This document shows, in pieces, positions 10,629-21,929 of a DNA stretch of 64,000 bases. The stretch's first letter is position 1, and each line of letters begins with the position of its first letter. The stretch comes from Tricholoma matsutake (lineage: Eukaryota; Basidiomycota; Agaricomycetes; Agaricales; Tricholomataceae), in the NCBI GenBank assembly GCA_026075535.2, contig AP026546.1, positions 9,548,001 to 9,612,000 of the forward strand. Direction: 5' to 3'. Made by a program: the position numbers and the translations under genes. The notes beneath the pieces are model-generated. The model ran no database searches. It was given only the letters and a program-made list of their open reading frames with translations, and was not told the DNA's origin.

Positions 10629-11650
10629 TTCAAGGATGCCATGAGGAGGCCACTGATCAAGAAATAAGGCAACATACCAAGCAATCACAACCTTGCCCAT
10701 GCCCATGCCCACTCCCATATATATATGCCAACCACTGCTTGAGACTCGAGACATTGGGGAAGCTGAGATTTTGAGTGTTGCAGATGCTGTTGGAGATCAG
10801 GGTGAACCAGAAGCTCTGCAAGAAGTGGGTGTACATGAACAGGCCATAAGTCCCGAGTCTGACACTAACTTGGTACCTGGGGTCACAGAGGATGGTTTGG
10901 AGGCAGAAGACAGAGGTGTCAAGGTGGCATTGACAATGCAGTCTGGTGAGATTCCACCAAGATGTCAAAATCCTAGATGCAGAAAGCAGTCAGATACAAC
11001 AAAAGCTTGAATTATAGATAGATTACACACCTCTTAACATGACTCAACAAGTTTGAAATGCAAAGCTGCTCTACATCGTTCAGAATGGCACAGAGAAGTT
11101 GAGGCTGCAGACAGTTTCCATGTGTGGCCCAGATCATTGATTTTCCTGTTTTGGCAGTCACCATGCAAACATATTCCCTAAAATTACAACCGTTGTATAT
11201 CATCCTTGTTCTACTGTCCCAGCCTATCAAATCCTATAAAAGCTCTATTCTACTCAAGTAAATCACTCTTCTTGCTTAGGTGGCCCACTTCCTGCCCTAG
11301 CACAGTATAGAAACCTGAAAACATAGGAAACCAATATCTATAATTGATCATAACTACTTATTGAGATGGGGCATGCCCAGAGAATTGTTGATGTGGCTGA
11401 TTGTTTATATACCTTTGCTGGCACATGGACCAACAAACTATTTGGCATTGTTTGGCATCTCAAGGTATATAAGCCCCTGCCACAATCTATCAATTTCTTG
11501 GGCTTGCCCCCTTATCTTATTTATCTCATAGTACAAATATGTACATAGAGTTTCTGAGTTTCCCAGTTTCTGGTTTCTGGGAACTGAGAAACTAGAGGAA
11601 ACCAATGAAAACTATTGAAAACCCAGAAATGTTTTTTGTGTTTTGCTGAT
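10629..11650 (+). other. 3' part of the pogo-type element
   Basis: No clear gene. The frame at 10693-11010 may be a decayed extension of the transposase C-terminus but is not recognisable. The far right (about 11540-11640) has T/C- and A/G-rich sequence (gtttccagt-like) that is inverted relative to about 7485-7560, probably subterminal inverted repeats. Confidence 0.4.
11367..11511. repeat. Small inverted-repeat element, GGGGCATGCCC type, copy 1
   Basis: 145 bp with ends tggggcatgccca and tgggcttgccccc (inverted) and an internal tttatatacc...acatggacca. A relative of 187 bp lies at 23386-23572. No clear TSD. It lies inside the pogo-type element. Confidence 0.35.
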
Positions 11651-12872
11651 GCACAACTATAGGTGGAATACCTAAGAGAACACAACTGGGGTCCCCTAGG
11701 CATATATTTAAGTTTATATACTATGTTACATATATTGTACATTGTTGCTGCTGATGCATGTGTATATGCACATACATATCAATGCATGTGAGATATAAAT
11801 CTCATGCCTTGTGTGTGCAGCATACTTCTGCATAATTTGATGTAACAAAATAAAAATGAAAAATTTATCATGTAATGGGTGTGTTTCCTAACATTTTATG
11901 CCTTGACTTCCAGGCGAGAAAATATAGTATTTGTCCACTCCATGAAATTTTGGTAAGGCAAGAATTTCATGCCCTCATACACCATTCTTGCAATGTGATG
12001 CAGAGTGTTTGGATTATGTTTAAAGAATTGGGTGATCATGTTATGTGCTTGCTTACAATTCTCCTTGGGTTCTCATGAGTTATTTTTGTCAGTATAGTCT
12101 TTCTACTTAATTAGGAATTCCAATTTATTTTGTTGAAGGCAGAAATCTAGAATTTCTTTGACTACATATTCTGGAGCACCTTCTATAGTTATTGGAGCCT
12201 GTGGAGTAGTTTGTTGGCCAGGGATAGTAGGCAGGCAGTAGGGGCATAGGTAGGATACATTTATCTCAGGATCAATCTTGAATGGTTGGGGTAATTTTAG
12301 TACTACTGCATTAGGCAAAATTACTTTAGAGATTGCATATGGGCCAACTTGTTTCTCTGTGAGCTTCTTAGAAGGTCGTGGAGTATTGAGGTCCTTGGTA
12401 CTTAGCCATACCAAGTCACTGACATTGTACTCTGGAGTGGGGGCTTGAGTACAATTTGCATGGCACATCATATCATTATGTGCTTTTGCTAATGCTGCTT
12501 CTGCTTCTGTCTGTACCTTTTGCATCTTAGATATGAAGTCTTCTACCAATTGTACCTTGATCTTCCTTTGAGGTTCTATTTCCATGCAGGGATGATACCC
12601 ATAATTAGCAAAGAAGGGTGACATTTGGATAGCTGAATGGAATTTATTATTGTGGGAAATTCAGCAATTGCCAGCCATTTGGGCCAGTCAGTTTGTCAGT
12701 AATTGACAAATATGCATAGGTACTGCTCCAACTCCTGGTTCATTCTCTCTGTCTGCCCATCTGCCTGTGGGTGGTATGCCATAGATAATTGGGTTTGAAT
12801 ATCCAAAATGTTGTTTAATTCTTGCATAAACATGGAAGCAAACTGTGGTCTGCAATCAGAGATAATGGTATC

Positions 12873-13218
12873 TAGTGTTGCCATGGCTCAGCCACATTTT
12901 TTGCTACTTTGGGAAATAAAATAGCTAAAATTCTGAAAATATTTGAGGACCTAGATCACATGATAAGCTGAGGGGTCCTCTGCCAACTCTAAGTGATATG
13001 ACCACCGGTTCCCATGTTATTTAAGCAGCTTGGATGGTGGCTTGCTAAGCCGCATTTTAAGCCACCTACATAAGGTGGGAACTGGTGGTCAGATCGCTTA
13101 GAGTTGGCAGAGGACCCCTCAGCTTATCATGTGATCTAGGTCCTCAAATATTTTCAGAATTTTAGCTATTTTATTTCCCAAAGTAGCAAAAAAATGTGGC
13201 TGAGCCATGGCAACACTA
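12873..13218. mobile_element. hAT MITE with long inverted repeats, 346 bp
   Basis: Begins TAGTGTTGCCATGGCTCAGC and ends with its reverse complement. The two arms stay nearly identical for about 140 bp, leaving a spacer of about 60 bp, so the transcript would be one long hairpin. It is flanked by a perfect 8-bp duplication ATGGTATC (12865-12872 and 13219-13226). It sits in the integrase of the minus-strand gypsy relic. Confidence 0.92.
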
Positions 13219-13574
13219 ATGGTATCAGGTAATCCATGTAATCACCTTACCTGATTTAGGTAGAGGTGCATGAAGCCCAATGATGAGGTTTCCATAATGG
13301 TAGGAATAATATGGACCTCTTTGGTAAAGCAGTCACATACTAGGAATATAGTGTTATATCCCTGAGCTTCAGGCAACCCTGTGATGAAAAATCTATGGAT
13401 ATATCTTGCCATGGCACTTTTGGTATGGGGCTTGGCATTAATTTCCCAGCAGGTTTCTCTGGAAATTTCTTCCCCCACATATTGCATCCATCCACATACC
13501 CCAACACAAATTTAGAAATTCAGGGCCAGCAATATTTTCTTATCACCAACTCCAATGTCTTCCATCTCCCTGGA

Positions 13575-15127
13575 TAGTGTACATCATGGATACAGGAATA
13601 CCCATGGTGTTCACATGACGGTGTACACAGGTATGGGTAGGGTATCCCAAAACTCAAACCTGTAGCACACTGTGACCTGTTGCACAGTGGGTTTCAATGG
13701 GTTTTGGATTTGGATTTATTTCCACTTCCACATGATGTAATATTCAGCCTACATGGTAGAGGATATGAGGGATTTTGTGCTTGAGGTTGGGCCAAAGGTT
13801 ATTTTCCTCTATCTCAACAATTAGCTATTTATTCCTCTTGCAAATTGGTATTCTACATTACTTATAGTATATCTAGACACTCTCTAAAGAATTAGTTGAA
13901 TGACCAAACCATTGCTGATGCACCCCTTCCTCCTAGTTTACCTAAAAACCTCATCTCATTATATTTCCATAAGTCTTTACTGGACCTTTTCAAAAATTGG
14001 TAATGTACATTGAATATAGTATATCTACAGGCTCCCCAAAGCATTGGCTGAACAACCCAACCATTCCTTTTTGGTATGCACCCCTTCCTCCTAGTTTACC
14101 TAAGAAACTTGTCCCACTATATTTCCACAATGCTTCAATGGATCTTTTCGGAAATTTGTATTATACACTATACATAGTACATATACACCCTCCCCCAAGC
14201 ATTAGTTGAATGACTTAACCATTCTTTTTTGGTATGCACACCTTCCTCCTAGTTTACCCAAAAGCTCATTTACTGTATTTCAATAACACTTCAATGGAGC
14301 AGTTTACAAGTTTGTATTCTGGGCCAGATATAATATATCTACACATACCCCAAAGCATTAGTTGACTGGCCCCACAGTTCTATTGTGGTATGTACCCCAT
14401 CCTCCTAGTTTGCCTCAATACTTGGATCACTATATCTCAATAATGGTTTGGCCAATTCTTTCATAAATTGGGATAGCAACTCTCCTATAGTATGCATAAA
14501 GTTTTCCCCAAGCATTTGGCAAACAACTAAGTGGATCCTCCACTATCCTCACTTCAACCTTGTTTTCCTTGAAAACTGATCACACTATACCTCAACATTG
14601 GTTCAGCCATTCTTTCCATAAATTGGTCTTCCTTCCCTATAGTATGTTTATATTCTCCCAAAAGATTTTGTTGAACTTCTTTCCCATCCTTACCCAACAC
14701 TGCTTTTGTCATCATGTCAATTTCAATTTTCAAAGGTGCTTCAACAGCTTATTGAGGTAACAGAATAAGAGCATAATATTATCACCAAAATTTACTTGAG
14801 TCAGAGATTATTCATCTAGCAGGAGAGGCCAAGCTTATGCACCAGAGACCAAGTGGTCCCCAAAAGGCAATAAACCAAATCCCCCTTCACATTGGTGCAA
14901 AAAACTTTGTATAACACTTGTATTGTATTACTTTATACTCAAACTGCCAATTATACACTATAGAACATGAAAGATGGCAGGTAGTTACTGGTGAATCAGA
15001 CCCATAGTGTTCTCAAAATAACTGTGGTAAAAAACCAGCACTGCAGTTGCAGTGTTCAAATGGGTGCAGTTGGTATGGGTGCAGTGTGGGAAAATCTTAC
15101 CTGCAGTGTGACCGATGTTACACCCTA
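13575..15127. mobile_element. hAT-type non-autonomous element carrying a satellite array, 1.55 kb
   Basis: Flanked by a perfect 8-bp duplication TCCCTGGA (13567-13574 and 15128-15135). The ends are TAGTGTACATC on the left and, inverted, TAGGGTGTAACATC on the right, related imperfect TIRs of hAT type. It separates two parts of the gypsy H2C2 region that are contiguous without it. Most of the interior is the tandem array at about 13860-14760. No transposase frame was seen. Confidence 0.8.
13860..14760. repeat. Degenerate satellite-like array, period about 151-158 bp
   Basis: Six diverged units align on the anchor attagttgaa / attggctgaa / atttggc. Anchors start at 13891, 14043, 14201, 14357, 14514 and 14665, spacings 152, 158, 156, 157 and 151. 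Each unit also holds a cctcctagtttacc-like block, a tatttccataa-like block and atagtatatctac. The array lies wholly inside the hAT-type element. Confidence 0.85.
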
Positions 15128-15496
15128 TCCCTGGATGTCTGGCAGCCAGTGTATTATGATGTAACTGGACAATCTCTCTTTTCAAACCCTGATCTCTCAG
15201 TACATACACCTTCCCTCAGAATAACACCAACCCTTGCTCCTCAGCCCATCCATCTCCTTTAATATTACCCTTCTTCTCTCCCTTCAGAGCTTTCATGGCT
15301 TCACTATTTCATCATCCATTTCTGAGCATTGTCTAATTTTAGGCAACATCTCCATTTCTGAGCTATCTATTAACAGATGCCCTTGATGCATGGTGCAAAT
15401 GTGAAAGTATGAGTAGTGTAACATTTGTATTGTCCTCCTCCACCCTCCTTTTGTGATGAATTTGTCTTGATAATGCATCTGCTTTCCTCATTAAGC

Positions 15497-15885
15497 TGTT
15501 AGGGTGACACCCACTTATCTGCTAGCTAAGACTGTGCAGGTTCTCTCTACAAGAAGGGGGTGGGAAGCATGTATGTGATGGGGGAATTGATGGTTTTGAT
15601 GTGAGGGGTTATTTAGAGTTTAGTTGGTTGAGAAAGGTGTTTTGCACCACAATGGTAGGTGAAACCTAAGAGAACACAACTGGGGTCTCCTAGGCATATA
15701 TTTAAGTTTATATACTATGTTACATATGTTGTACATTGTTGCTACCAATGCATGCATACATGTGTGTACATATCAACATGTGTGAAATAAAATTCTCATG
15801 CCTTGCATGTGTAGTGTAATTTAGTGTAATTTGATGTAACAAAATAAAATGGAATTTTATCATGTAATGGGGCTGTTTCCTAACA
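15497..15885 (+). mobile_element. Solo LTR, family A, copy 2
   Basis: 389 bp, TGTTAGGG...CCTAACA, flanked by a perfect 5-bp duplication TAAGC (15492-15496 and 15886-15890). TATA-like tttatatactatg, then aataaa downstream, give the orientation. It interrupts the RNase H part of the gypsy relic. Confidence 0.9.
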
Positions 15886-16229
15886 TAAGCTTCCTGCTTT
15901 ATGGATCAGGTGAAAATTGAAACACAATAGGAATAATGCCCAGTGTGCTTGTCACTGGTTAAACTTTTTGGTGGACATGAAGTATTGCAGATTCTGATCA
16001 TCCATCCAGATCTTGATCTGATGTGTCACTCCCTCCAAATAATGTCTCCATGCCTCCAATGCTGAGGTCTTTACACTCCCCCACCTTTCCAGTGGACTCA
16101 GACTTGACTCTGACTGGAGTCTGACCAGACTGACTGGACTCTGATTGGAATCCAGTCAATCTGTGCAATCCACTTGGATTGACTAATCCAGTGGAGTCCA
16201 CCTGGCATCCAGTTGGAGTAGTACCTACA

Positions 16230-16330
16230 AAAAGATCTGTTAATTGAAAGAATTGAACCCAAAACCTTGGGTAAGATGCTTACATAACCAGAACAACTAG
16301 GGTGCAATATAACCACTGCACTATATTACC
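16230..16330 (-). repeat. tRNA-like SINE head
   Basis: On the minus strand an A-box-like tagtgcagtgg (16323-16313) and a B-box-like gggttcaattc (16260-16250) are spaced about 55 bp apart, as in tRNA-derived pol III promoters. No cloverleaf was checked. The sequence to its left (16090-16210) is a run of actgga/tccagt motifs that may be its body. Confidence 0.4.
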
Positions 16331-16365
16331 TTGCAAAAGTATAATATTATTTGCCTTAGGATTAC

Positions 16366-16752
16366 TGTTAGGAAACAGCCCCATTACCTAATAAAATTTC
16401 ATTTTTATTTTATTATGTTGGAATTCCACTACATTACACTGAATTATGCTACATGATGCTGCATGTGAGTTGTGACCACTCCAATATTGATGGGTCACAT
16501 ATCAATCAAATATTTCACACACATCAACATAGTATATAAACCTTGAATACACACCTAGGGGGCTGCAGTTGTGTTCTCTTAGGTATTCCACCTTTACTTG
16601 TGGTGTGAAACACCTTTCTCAACCCACTATTCTATTAATAACCCCTTGCATCAAAACCATCAACTTCCCCATCACATGCACACATCCCACCCCCTTCTTG
16701 TAGAGAGAACCCACATGGTCTTAGCTAGCAGATAGTGGGTGTTGCCCTAACA
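16366..16752 (-). mobile_element. LTR family A, copy 3 (inverted)
   Basis: 387 bp. On the plus strand it reads TGTTAGGAAACAGCC...GCCCTAACA. No matching 5-bp flanks. The bases to its right (gaagaacacaacttc) also follow copy 5 at 51678, so part of the element's interior probably survives here. Confidence 0.8.
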
Positions 16753-16889
16753 GAAGAACACAACTTCTCATATCAGTGCACCTTCTCACTTGCACATACA
16801 TCATTGTTTCATTGCACCACATCCAATTACTCATCCTTTTGGCATGAGCCAGAAGTACTTGCTTGTACATACATAATCTACCTTTTCTT

Positions 16890-18272
16890 TCATAAGCCAA
16901 TGCCAGGCCTTGCCTTGCCCATCTCCATTTCTCCTTCTTCATGATCTCTGTTGAACCATCCCAAGATGCCATCAGCCATTGGACAGCTTGAAGATAAACA
17001 CTGCATCATTCCCAATCTGGATCTGCAAGTCCATGATTGGCACCCTAGGTCTGCTACCAAAAGCAATGCGGTCGTGCAACCCAAGAAGCAGGCAGCAACC
17101 AATTGCTCACATTGATGTTTTGGAGCGCACATCCTTGAATCCAATGCAAATAGTTTGTATCAAAAATTGAGTTTGCACAACTCCCATAGAACTTCCTCCC
17201 ATATTTTGTCTGAAATTTCTCCAACTGGTTTGCCAGCCCAGGTCATATTCCCCTTTTCCAATCCCAACAATTCTACTCCATTGGCATTGATGCATTCCTC
17301 AAACAATCTTAAAGCTAGGTCCCACTGTTCTTTACTTTTGGTAGTCATCACCGAGGAAGCCAAAGGTCAAGCTCATTCATGTGTTAAAACATCATGCCAG
17401 ACTTGTGTTGGAATAGGGTGAGTTGCTGCAGTTCCAGAAGTTGCATGATAAATAAATGTGGTGCAGTATTTGGGCCTGAATTCAAAATAGGTATTACTTC
17501 TTTCTACCATCTGAGCACAAACAAACATTGCAGGCTCTGGAAAAATGTATCCTGCATCAATTAGGTTTCCTTCATGTGTAAAGACTGCCTTGCTAGAGTC
17601 AAAATTCATGAATGCATCATGCCAATCTGTGAGTGCTGGCAGGAAGATCTTGTCATTGGGTTCAATGAACTTGTCTATCCTGCTATTTTTCTTTTGCTGG
17701 TTTCTTGCTTTCTGACTGTCTACAACTTATTAGTAAACCATGTGTATATATTTTTTAAAGTGCTTAATTTGTTGCCTCATGCATTCAGCTACAGTCGGTG
17801 GTGCAGACTGAACTGGTGCCCTGGTGTATTCAAAAGGATTGGGAAATGCCAGTAATTTGATAGTACTTGTACTTATAGCAAAATATTTTGTGATGCTGTT
17901 GGATCTCCCTTCAAATATAGTCAGATAAGCAGGTCAAATGCACATGTTCATAGGGAAAAAATCTTGAGCATATTTCATCATTATGGTTTGCTGGATCTAA
18001 ATAGAAGGAAGAAGGTCATAGGGGCAGATAAGCCATACTGGCACACCAGCATCCATCATCCCTTGACAAACAAGTTGGCTTGGGGTAAATGTGCCCATCA
18101 AGTGAGTTGCAACCTTGATTGCCCCGGTCCTATGACAATAGTGTTCCTTGAAATCTAGAAAGGCCAACAGTTCCAAAAAAACATGTTGAACATCACAGAC
18201 AAAATGTTTTGTCATCTGAAAGCTCATTGACATGTCTTGGAGATGATATAACAGATTTGCCAAAATCAGCAC
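16890..18272 (-). pseudogene. Degenerate gene of unknown family
   Basis: Several minus-strand frames in a row look protein-like but are cut by stops. 18272-17997 has VFLELLAFLDFKEHY and GMMDAGVPVWLICPYDLL. 17609-17373 has PAMFVCAQMVER and THPIPTQVWHDVL. 17363-17160 has KSKEQWDLALRLFEECINAN and KPVGEISDKIWEEVLWELC. 17144-16890 has the pattern LDSRMC..KHQCEQLVAACF and LGWF. I recall this set of motifs from uncharacterised mushroom proteins often found near transposons, but I cannot name a domain. Introns may explain some breaks. Stops inside otherwise conserved blocks suggest decay. It lies between the family-A LTR at 16366 and the Copia relic. Confidence 0.4.
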
Positions 18273-18437
18273 CAGTTGACAAGGTAGCTGTTTGCCTTTG
18301 AAGAGAGGTAGCTCTGTTCATTCAAGCAAAGATGTGTGCTAAAGTCTGAGGTTGCCTTTAGTGCAGTTTAACCTAGCAACTGTGAAAGGAGACTCAGATA
18401 GACTGAACAGCTGGAATCCAGAGTGAGCAACTATATA

Positions 18438-19530
18438 TTATATGAGACAAATTAGCCGAAGTGAAGCAGGATGATAAACTGGGGAGAATGTAGCGTCTTC
18501 TGCATATTCAAAACCAGGGCATTGGGTGAAACCCTTAGCCACAACCTGACCTTTGTAATGCTCAATGGAGCCATCAGCATTATGCTTGAGGTTAAAAACC
18601 CATTTGCATCCAACTACCTTTGCACCAGGAGATAACTCCACATAATCCCAAGTCCTGTTCTCAAAATGATTGTTCATCTCTGCATTTGCTGCCTCCTGCC
18701 ATTTTCATGCATCTGAGCACTTCATAGCCTCCTTGAATGACTGTGGGTTCGCATAACAAGTAGATAATGCAATATCAATACTAGAATCTGAACCATCACC
18801 AACAACTGGACCAGACTCATCATCAGATGAAGGTTGATCGAATTGTGGAGCTGGGATTGGAGCAAGGGGCTCATTCCAAGCCCATGGTGGCAATCCAGCA
18901 TTCTTGCATGGATTAGCAGCTCAACGCTCTAAAAGTGGAGGAAGTGATGGAGGAGGAGATGAAATTGGGGTCTGAGGTGGAGATACAGCAGGTGTCTGAG
19001 TAGGAGGAGTGGGAGTGTGAGAGGTAGTATTAGCAGGAGGAGAAGAAGCAGGAGGAGTAGGAGCATGAGCAGGAGATTGAGATGGAACAGGATCATCATC
19101 AAGATCAGTTACACCAGAAGGAAGAATTGCCTGTACAAGTTCAGGATCAATGTCACTAAGATCAGGAACCGTCAAAGGTGTAAGATACTTGGACATGATG
19201 AGAGGAAGAAGGATCAACAGGTGGCTTGTTCCAAGTGTGTTTGAGACCAGGAAAATAGCGCTCATCAAATTCAGCGCGTTCACAGATCACAGTATGCTTG
19301 GTCACAGGATTGTAGAATTTCCAGGCTTTGTAACCCTCAGGGTAGCCAATGAAAACACACTTCTCCATGTGAGAGCCAATCCCAGTATGCTTATCCTTCT
19401 GGATGTGAACATATGCAGCACAACCCCAAACTTGGAGATTTGAGACATCTGGTTTATGCTTATGCCAGATAGAATGAACTATGAACAAAGTAGCACAAGA
19501 GACACATTTCCTCCAGAGCAAACTTGATGA
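18438..19530 (-). pseudogene. Ty1/copia pol relic (integrase end to RT start)
   Basis: Read from 19530 downward: the C-terminal part of a Copia integrase (VWGCAAYVHIQKDK; CVFIGYPEGYKAWKFYNP; FDERYFPG), a Pro/Thr/Ser-rich linker (about 18920-19130), then the start of the reverse transcriptase (NNHFENRTWDYVELSPGAKV, VGCKWVFNLKHNADGSIEHY, KGFTQCPGFEYAEDATFSPV). The RT ends abruptly near 18438 before the catalytic YVDD motif, and everything N-terminal to the integrase end is missing. Frame breaks occur near 19280 and 18900-18700. This is a truncated, inactive copy, different in sequence from the Copia elements at 1-1156 and 30171-36560. Confidence 0.75.
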
Positions 19531-20332
19531 ACTACAAAATGGTCCTCAGGATGAAGGTGTCCATATCCAAACCCCTGATCTGATCTTCATGTGTTCATTG
19601 TCACCAGTGATAATGGTTGTCGGGGCCTGTCATTGGTCACCAGCACACACATTCCACCTGTGAGCAGTGGCCCAGGGCTGGTGGGTTGTCCCTCATTGTT
19701 TTGGGTGGTGCTGGCGGGTCATCCTGCCCTATTGTTCTGTGGTCCCAGGGTCCCACCATGAGCAGTCTGTTCATAGAGGTGGTGGTGCAGTCATTTTGGT
19801 TGGGGTCTTGCTTTAGCAGTCCTGGTCATCGGTCCTAATTCATCAGTCAGTTTCACCAACATTCCACCCGATGACAATGTGGGATGATGAGTGGGCAAAA
19901 ACATAAGATCATGATTAACTGATAGATATATAGGATATGTACATTGATAAAGCAGCACCACACGCTGATCTAAGCCCTTGTCAAGTGATCTCCTACTACC
20001 CCCTTCTGTGCTGTATTTGTTGATGAAGCTGGCTGTCATGGGTGGCAATAGATGTCGACAGTATGTCAGTACTGGAATTGGGCAGATGTGTTGATTCTTC
20101 CTTTCTTGTTGGGTCGAATGGTGAGCTACTGGTTGAGTTGAGTTGATGTAGGTGGTGTACTGCCACATGTTCCCATGACTTCAGAATGGAATCAACAATA
20201 ATGGGAACCTCACCTTAGTCCAACACAGTCAAAGGTCTAGAAAACATCAATATACAATGTGTTATTGTACTAGAATGTTTTGGAAGTAAAATCTCACTGG
20301 GAGCTTGAGAAATAAGTAAAAGTCAGATGACA
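19531..20332. other. No gene seen
   Basis: G/T-rich low-complexity DNA (19600-19830) and CpG-poor DNA. The minus-strand frame at 19791-20168 has no recognisable protein features. Confidence 0.45.
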
Positions 20333-20386
20333 CCATTGAAATCATCAAACCCATTGAAATCATCAAACCCATTGAAATCATCAAAC
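20333..20386. repeat. 18-bp tandem repeat, three identical copies
   Basis: ccattgaaatcatcaaac is repeated three times without a mismatch. Confidence 0.97.
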
Positions 20387-21394
20387 TTGAAGTGAGATTA
20401 CTATTCATTCAAGTTAGCATGTGAATGCAGGTGGCCCTGAGCTCACTTGAAGCACTTGCAAGGTCCATTCTTTTTTCACGTCATGATCACCCCAGCACCT
20501 AGTGTATTTGATAATCTCATTAAGCTCCACAAAATGGCCAAGTTTGATCCGTGCAGGATATTTCAATATATTTGATGCCTTCTTTCAGGAAATTCAGAAC
20601 AAGTGAACATAAGCAAAATATATTGACTGACCCACATCTTTTGAGGCAGGATGGGATCAACAATGTGGACATGGGACTCACAAATTAGTGTTTACAGTGT
20701 TTTACCCCAAACATGATGAGCCAGAAAGGTTCCATCAATAATTGTGATTCATGTTTGAATGGTAGAAAGTGCCTAAGTCATGCTAATGATCATGATAACT
20801 ACAGGCTTATAGGGCACATCTGCTACCATATAAGGCCATAGTTGAGAGGTCATACACATGAATACACATCACTAAAATATGTTTTTTGGTTGCTACATAT
20901 CAATTTCCTGAGTCAAGTGGTCCCGCCATCCACCCGAAAATGGCGCAAAAACTCAACATGAAAAAAGAAAGGAAAAAAGAAATATGTACATAAATAAGAA
21001 TATATTTCCATGAAAACAGAAATATATTCTATGGAAAACATGAGTATGACACAATCGACGGAAGACAGAATGGAAGGAACTGTCAAATCACAGCTATAAA
21101 TGATACAGGCCAGTGTGCAACAAAACCTCATCAGTTCCTGATTGTATCCAGGAACATCTGTTGGTTTGATTGATATACAGAAGAACCCTGAATAAAAAAG
21201 GATTTATTGCAGTGCAGGGGGCACAACAAAATGGCCAGTTGGAATGTGCCCAACAAGCAGGGCTGCCACAGGAGCTGCACACCAGATCTCAACCTCACCT
21301 GCATTCATTATATATCAGCCAGTCCTGTAATGACAGCCCCACATGTAACACCTATAAACTGTCACTACAGTACATTTTAATGAAAAGGACATAA
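20387..21394. other. No gene seen
   Basis: CpG-poor AT-rich DNA. No coding frame or RNA gene recognised. Confidence 0.45.
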
Positions 21395-21553
21395 TAGCCT
21401 GGAGTCCCACACTTTGTGCATAAATGCATTTCCTTGCAGTATGTACACTCTTCTATCCTACTCTAAGGTTAAGAATCCTTGGAACCCCTAGCGTGCAATG
21501 GGACTGTAACCTTGTTAGAGCCCCTTGTGGGAAATGCTCCACCAAAAAAAAAA
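21395..21553 (+). repeat. Possible SINE 3' part with poly(A)
   Basis: ggagtcccacact and ttgtgcataaatgcatt resemble the body of the SINE at 45693-45952, and the segment ends in a run of 13 A. The remainder differs and no tRNA-like head was found. Confidence 0.3.
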
Positions 21554-21595
21554 AAATTCATTTTTAGGTTCTTACCTCTTGATTACAACAACAAC

Positions 21596-21850
21596 AGACA
21601 ACAAAAGGCAGGGCAACAGACGGCGGGAATAGTGGATGATGAACAATGGCAGTGACAATGACAAATGGCAGGGAACAACAGACAGTGGGGAACAACACAT
21701 GACAAGGGATGACAAATGGCAGGGAGATGGCAAACAGCAGGGACGACAGATGACAGGGATGACAAACATCAGAGACGGCGAATGACAGGGACAACAAAGC
21801 CACAGCAGAAATGACAGCAAGCATGAACAGTGGGGACAGGGCAACAGCAC
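21596..21850. repeat. Low-complexity gacaaatggcaggga-type tract
   Basis: Irregular repeats of gacaa(a)tggcaggg and gatgacaggga. The long minus-strand frames here are by-products of this composition. Confidence 0.7.
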
Positions 21851-21929
21851 CCTCACAATCACTACGAACACAAAATGGTGTGGCATTTTTTTTGTTTTGT
21901 TTCATTTTTCATCTGAAAATCCTTCTCAT

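Larger units (their letters stand above)
7302..11893 (+). mobile_element. LTR family A, copy 1, split by a pogo-type element
   Basis: 7302-7460 matches the first part of the family-A LTR (TGTTAGGG...; ttctctctacaagaaggggg; gatggttttgatg). 11651-11893 matches the rest (aggtggaatacctaagagaa; tatactatgttacat; ...CCTAACA). The two halves join into one LTR of about 390 bp if the roughly 4.2 kb between them is removed. Near-identical short sequences (tgcaccac / tgcacaac) flank the inserted DNA. The 5-bp flanks of the LTR itself do not match. Other copies are at 15497, 16366, 36786 and 46092. Confidence 0.75.
11896..16080 (-). pseudogene. Ty3/gypsy chromovirus pol relic (RNase H-integrase-chromodomain)
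   Basis: Read on the minus strand from 16080: RNase H (LEAWRHYLEGVTHQIKIW; DDQNLQYFMS; ADALSR at about 15470), H2C2 zinc-binding region (about 15130-15200, LHHNTLAARHPG), integrase core (GLPEAQGYNTIFLVCD at about 13370; [27 protein letters not shown] at about 12750), C-terminal region (GPYAISKVILPNAVVLKLP) and chromodomain (EYVVKEILDF onward), with the final stop at 11896. Three later insertions split it, each with its own TSD: a solo LTR (15497-15885), a 1.55-kb hAT-type element (13575-15127) and a hAT MITE (12873-13218). Stop codons in the chromodomain (TAG and TGA at tryptophan positions) and frame breaks make it dead. RT, protease and gag are absent. Confidence 0.75.

Noticed and set aside
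10304..10684. 126-codon minus-strand ORF rich in Leu/Pro
   Set aside because: It is the shadow of the Lys/Ala- and Arg-Gly-rich C-terminus of the pogo transposase on the other strand.
19791..20168. 125-codon minus-strand ORF
   Set aside because: No recognisable motif and composition like the surrounding CpG-poor repeat DNA. Not supported as a gene.
21564..21905. Three overlapping minus-strand ORFs rich in Leu/Ser/Cys
   Set aside because: They are the complement of a repetitive gacaaatggcaggga tract. All frames are open and there is no protein-like periodicity.
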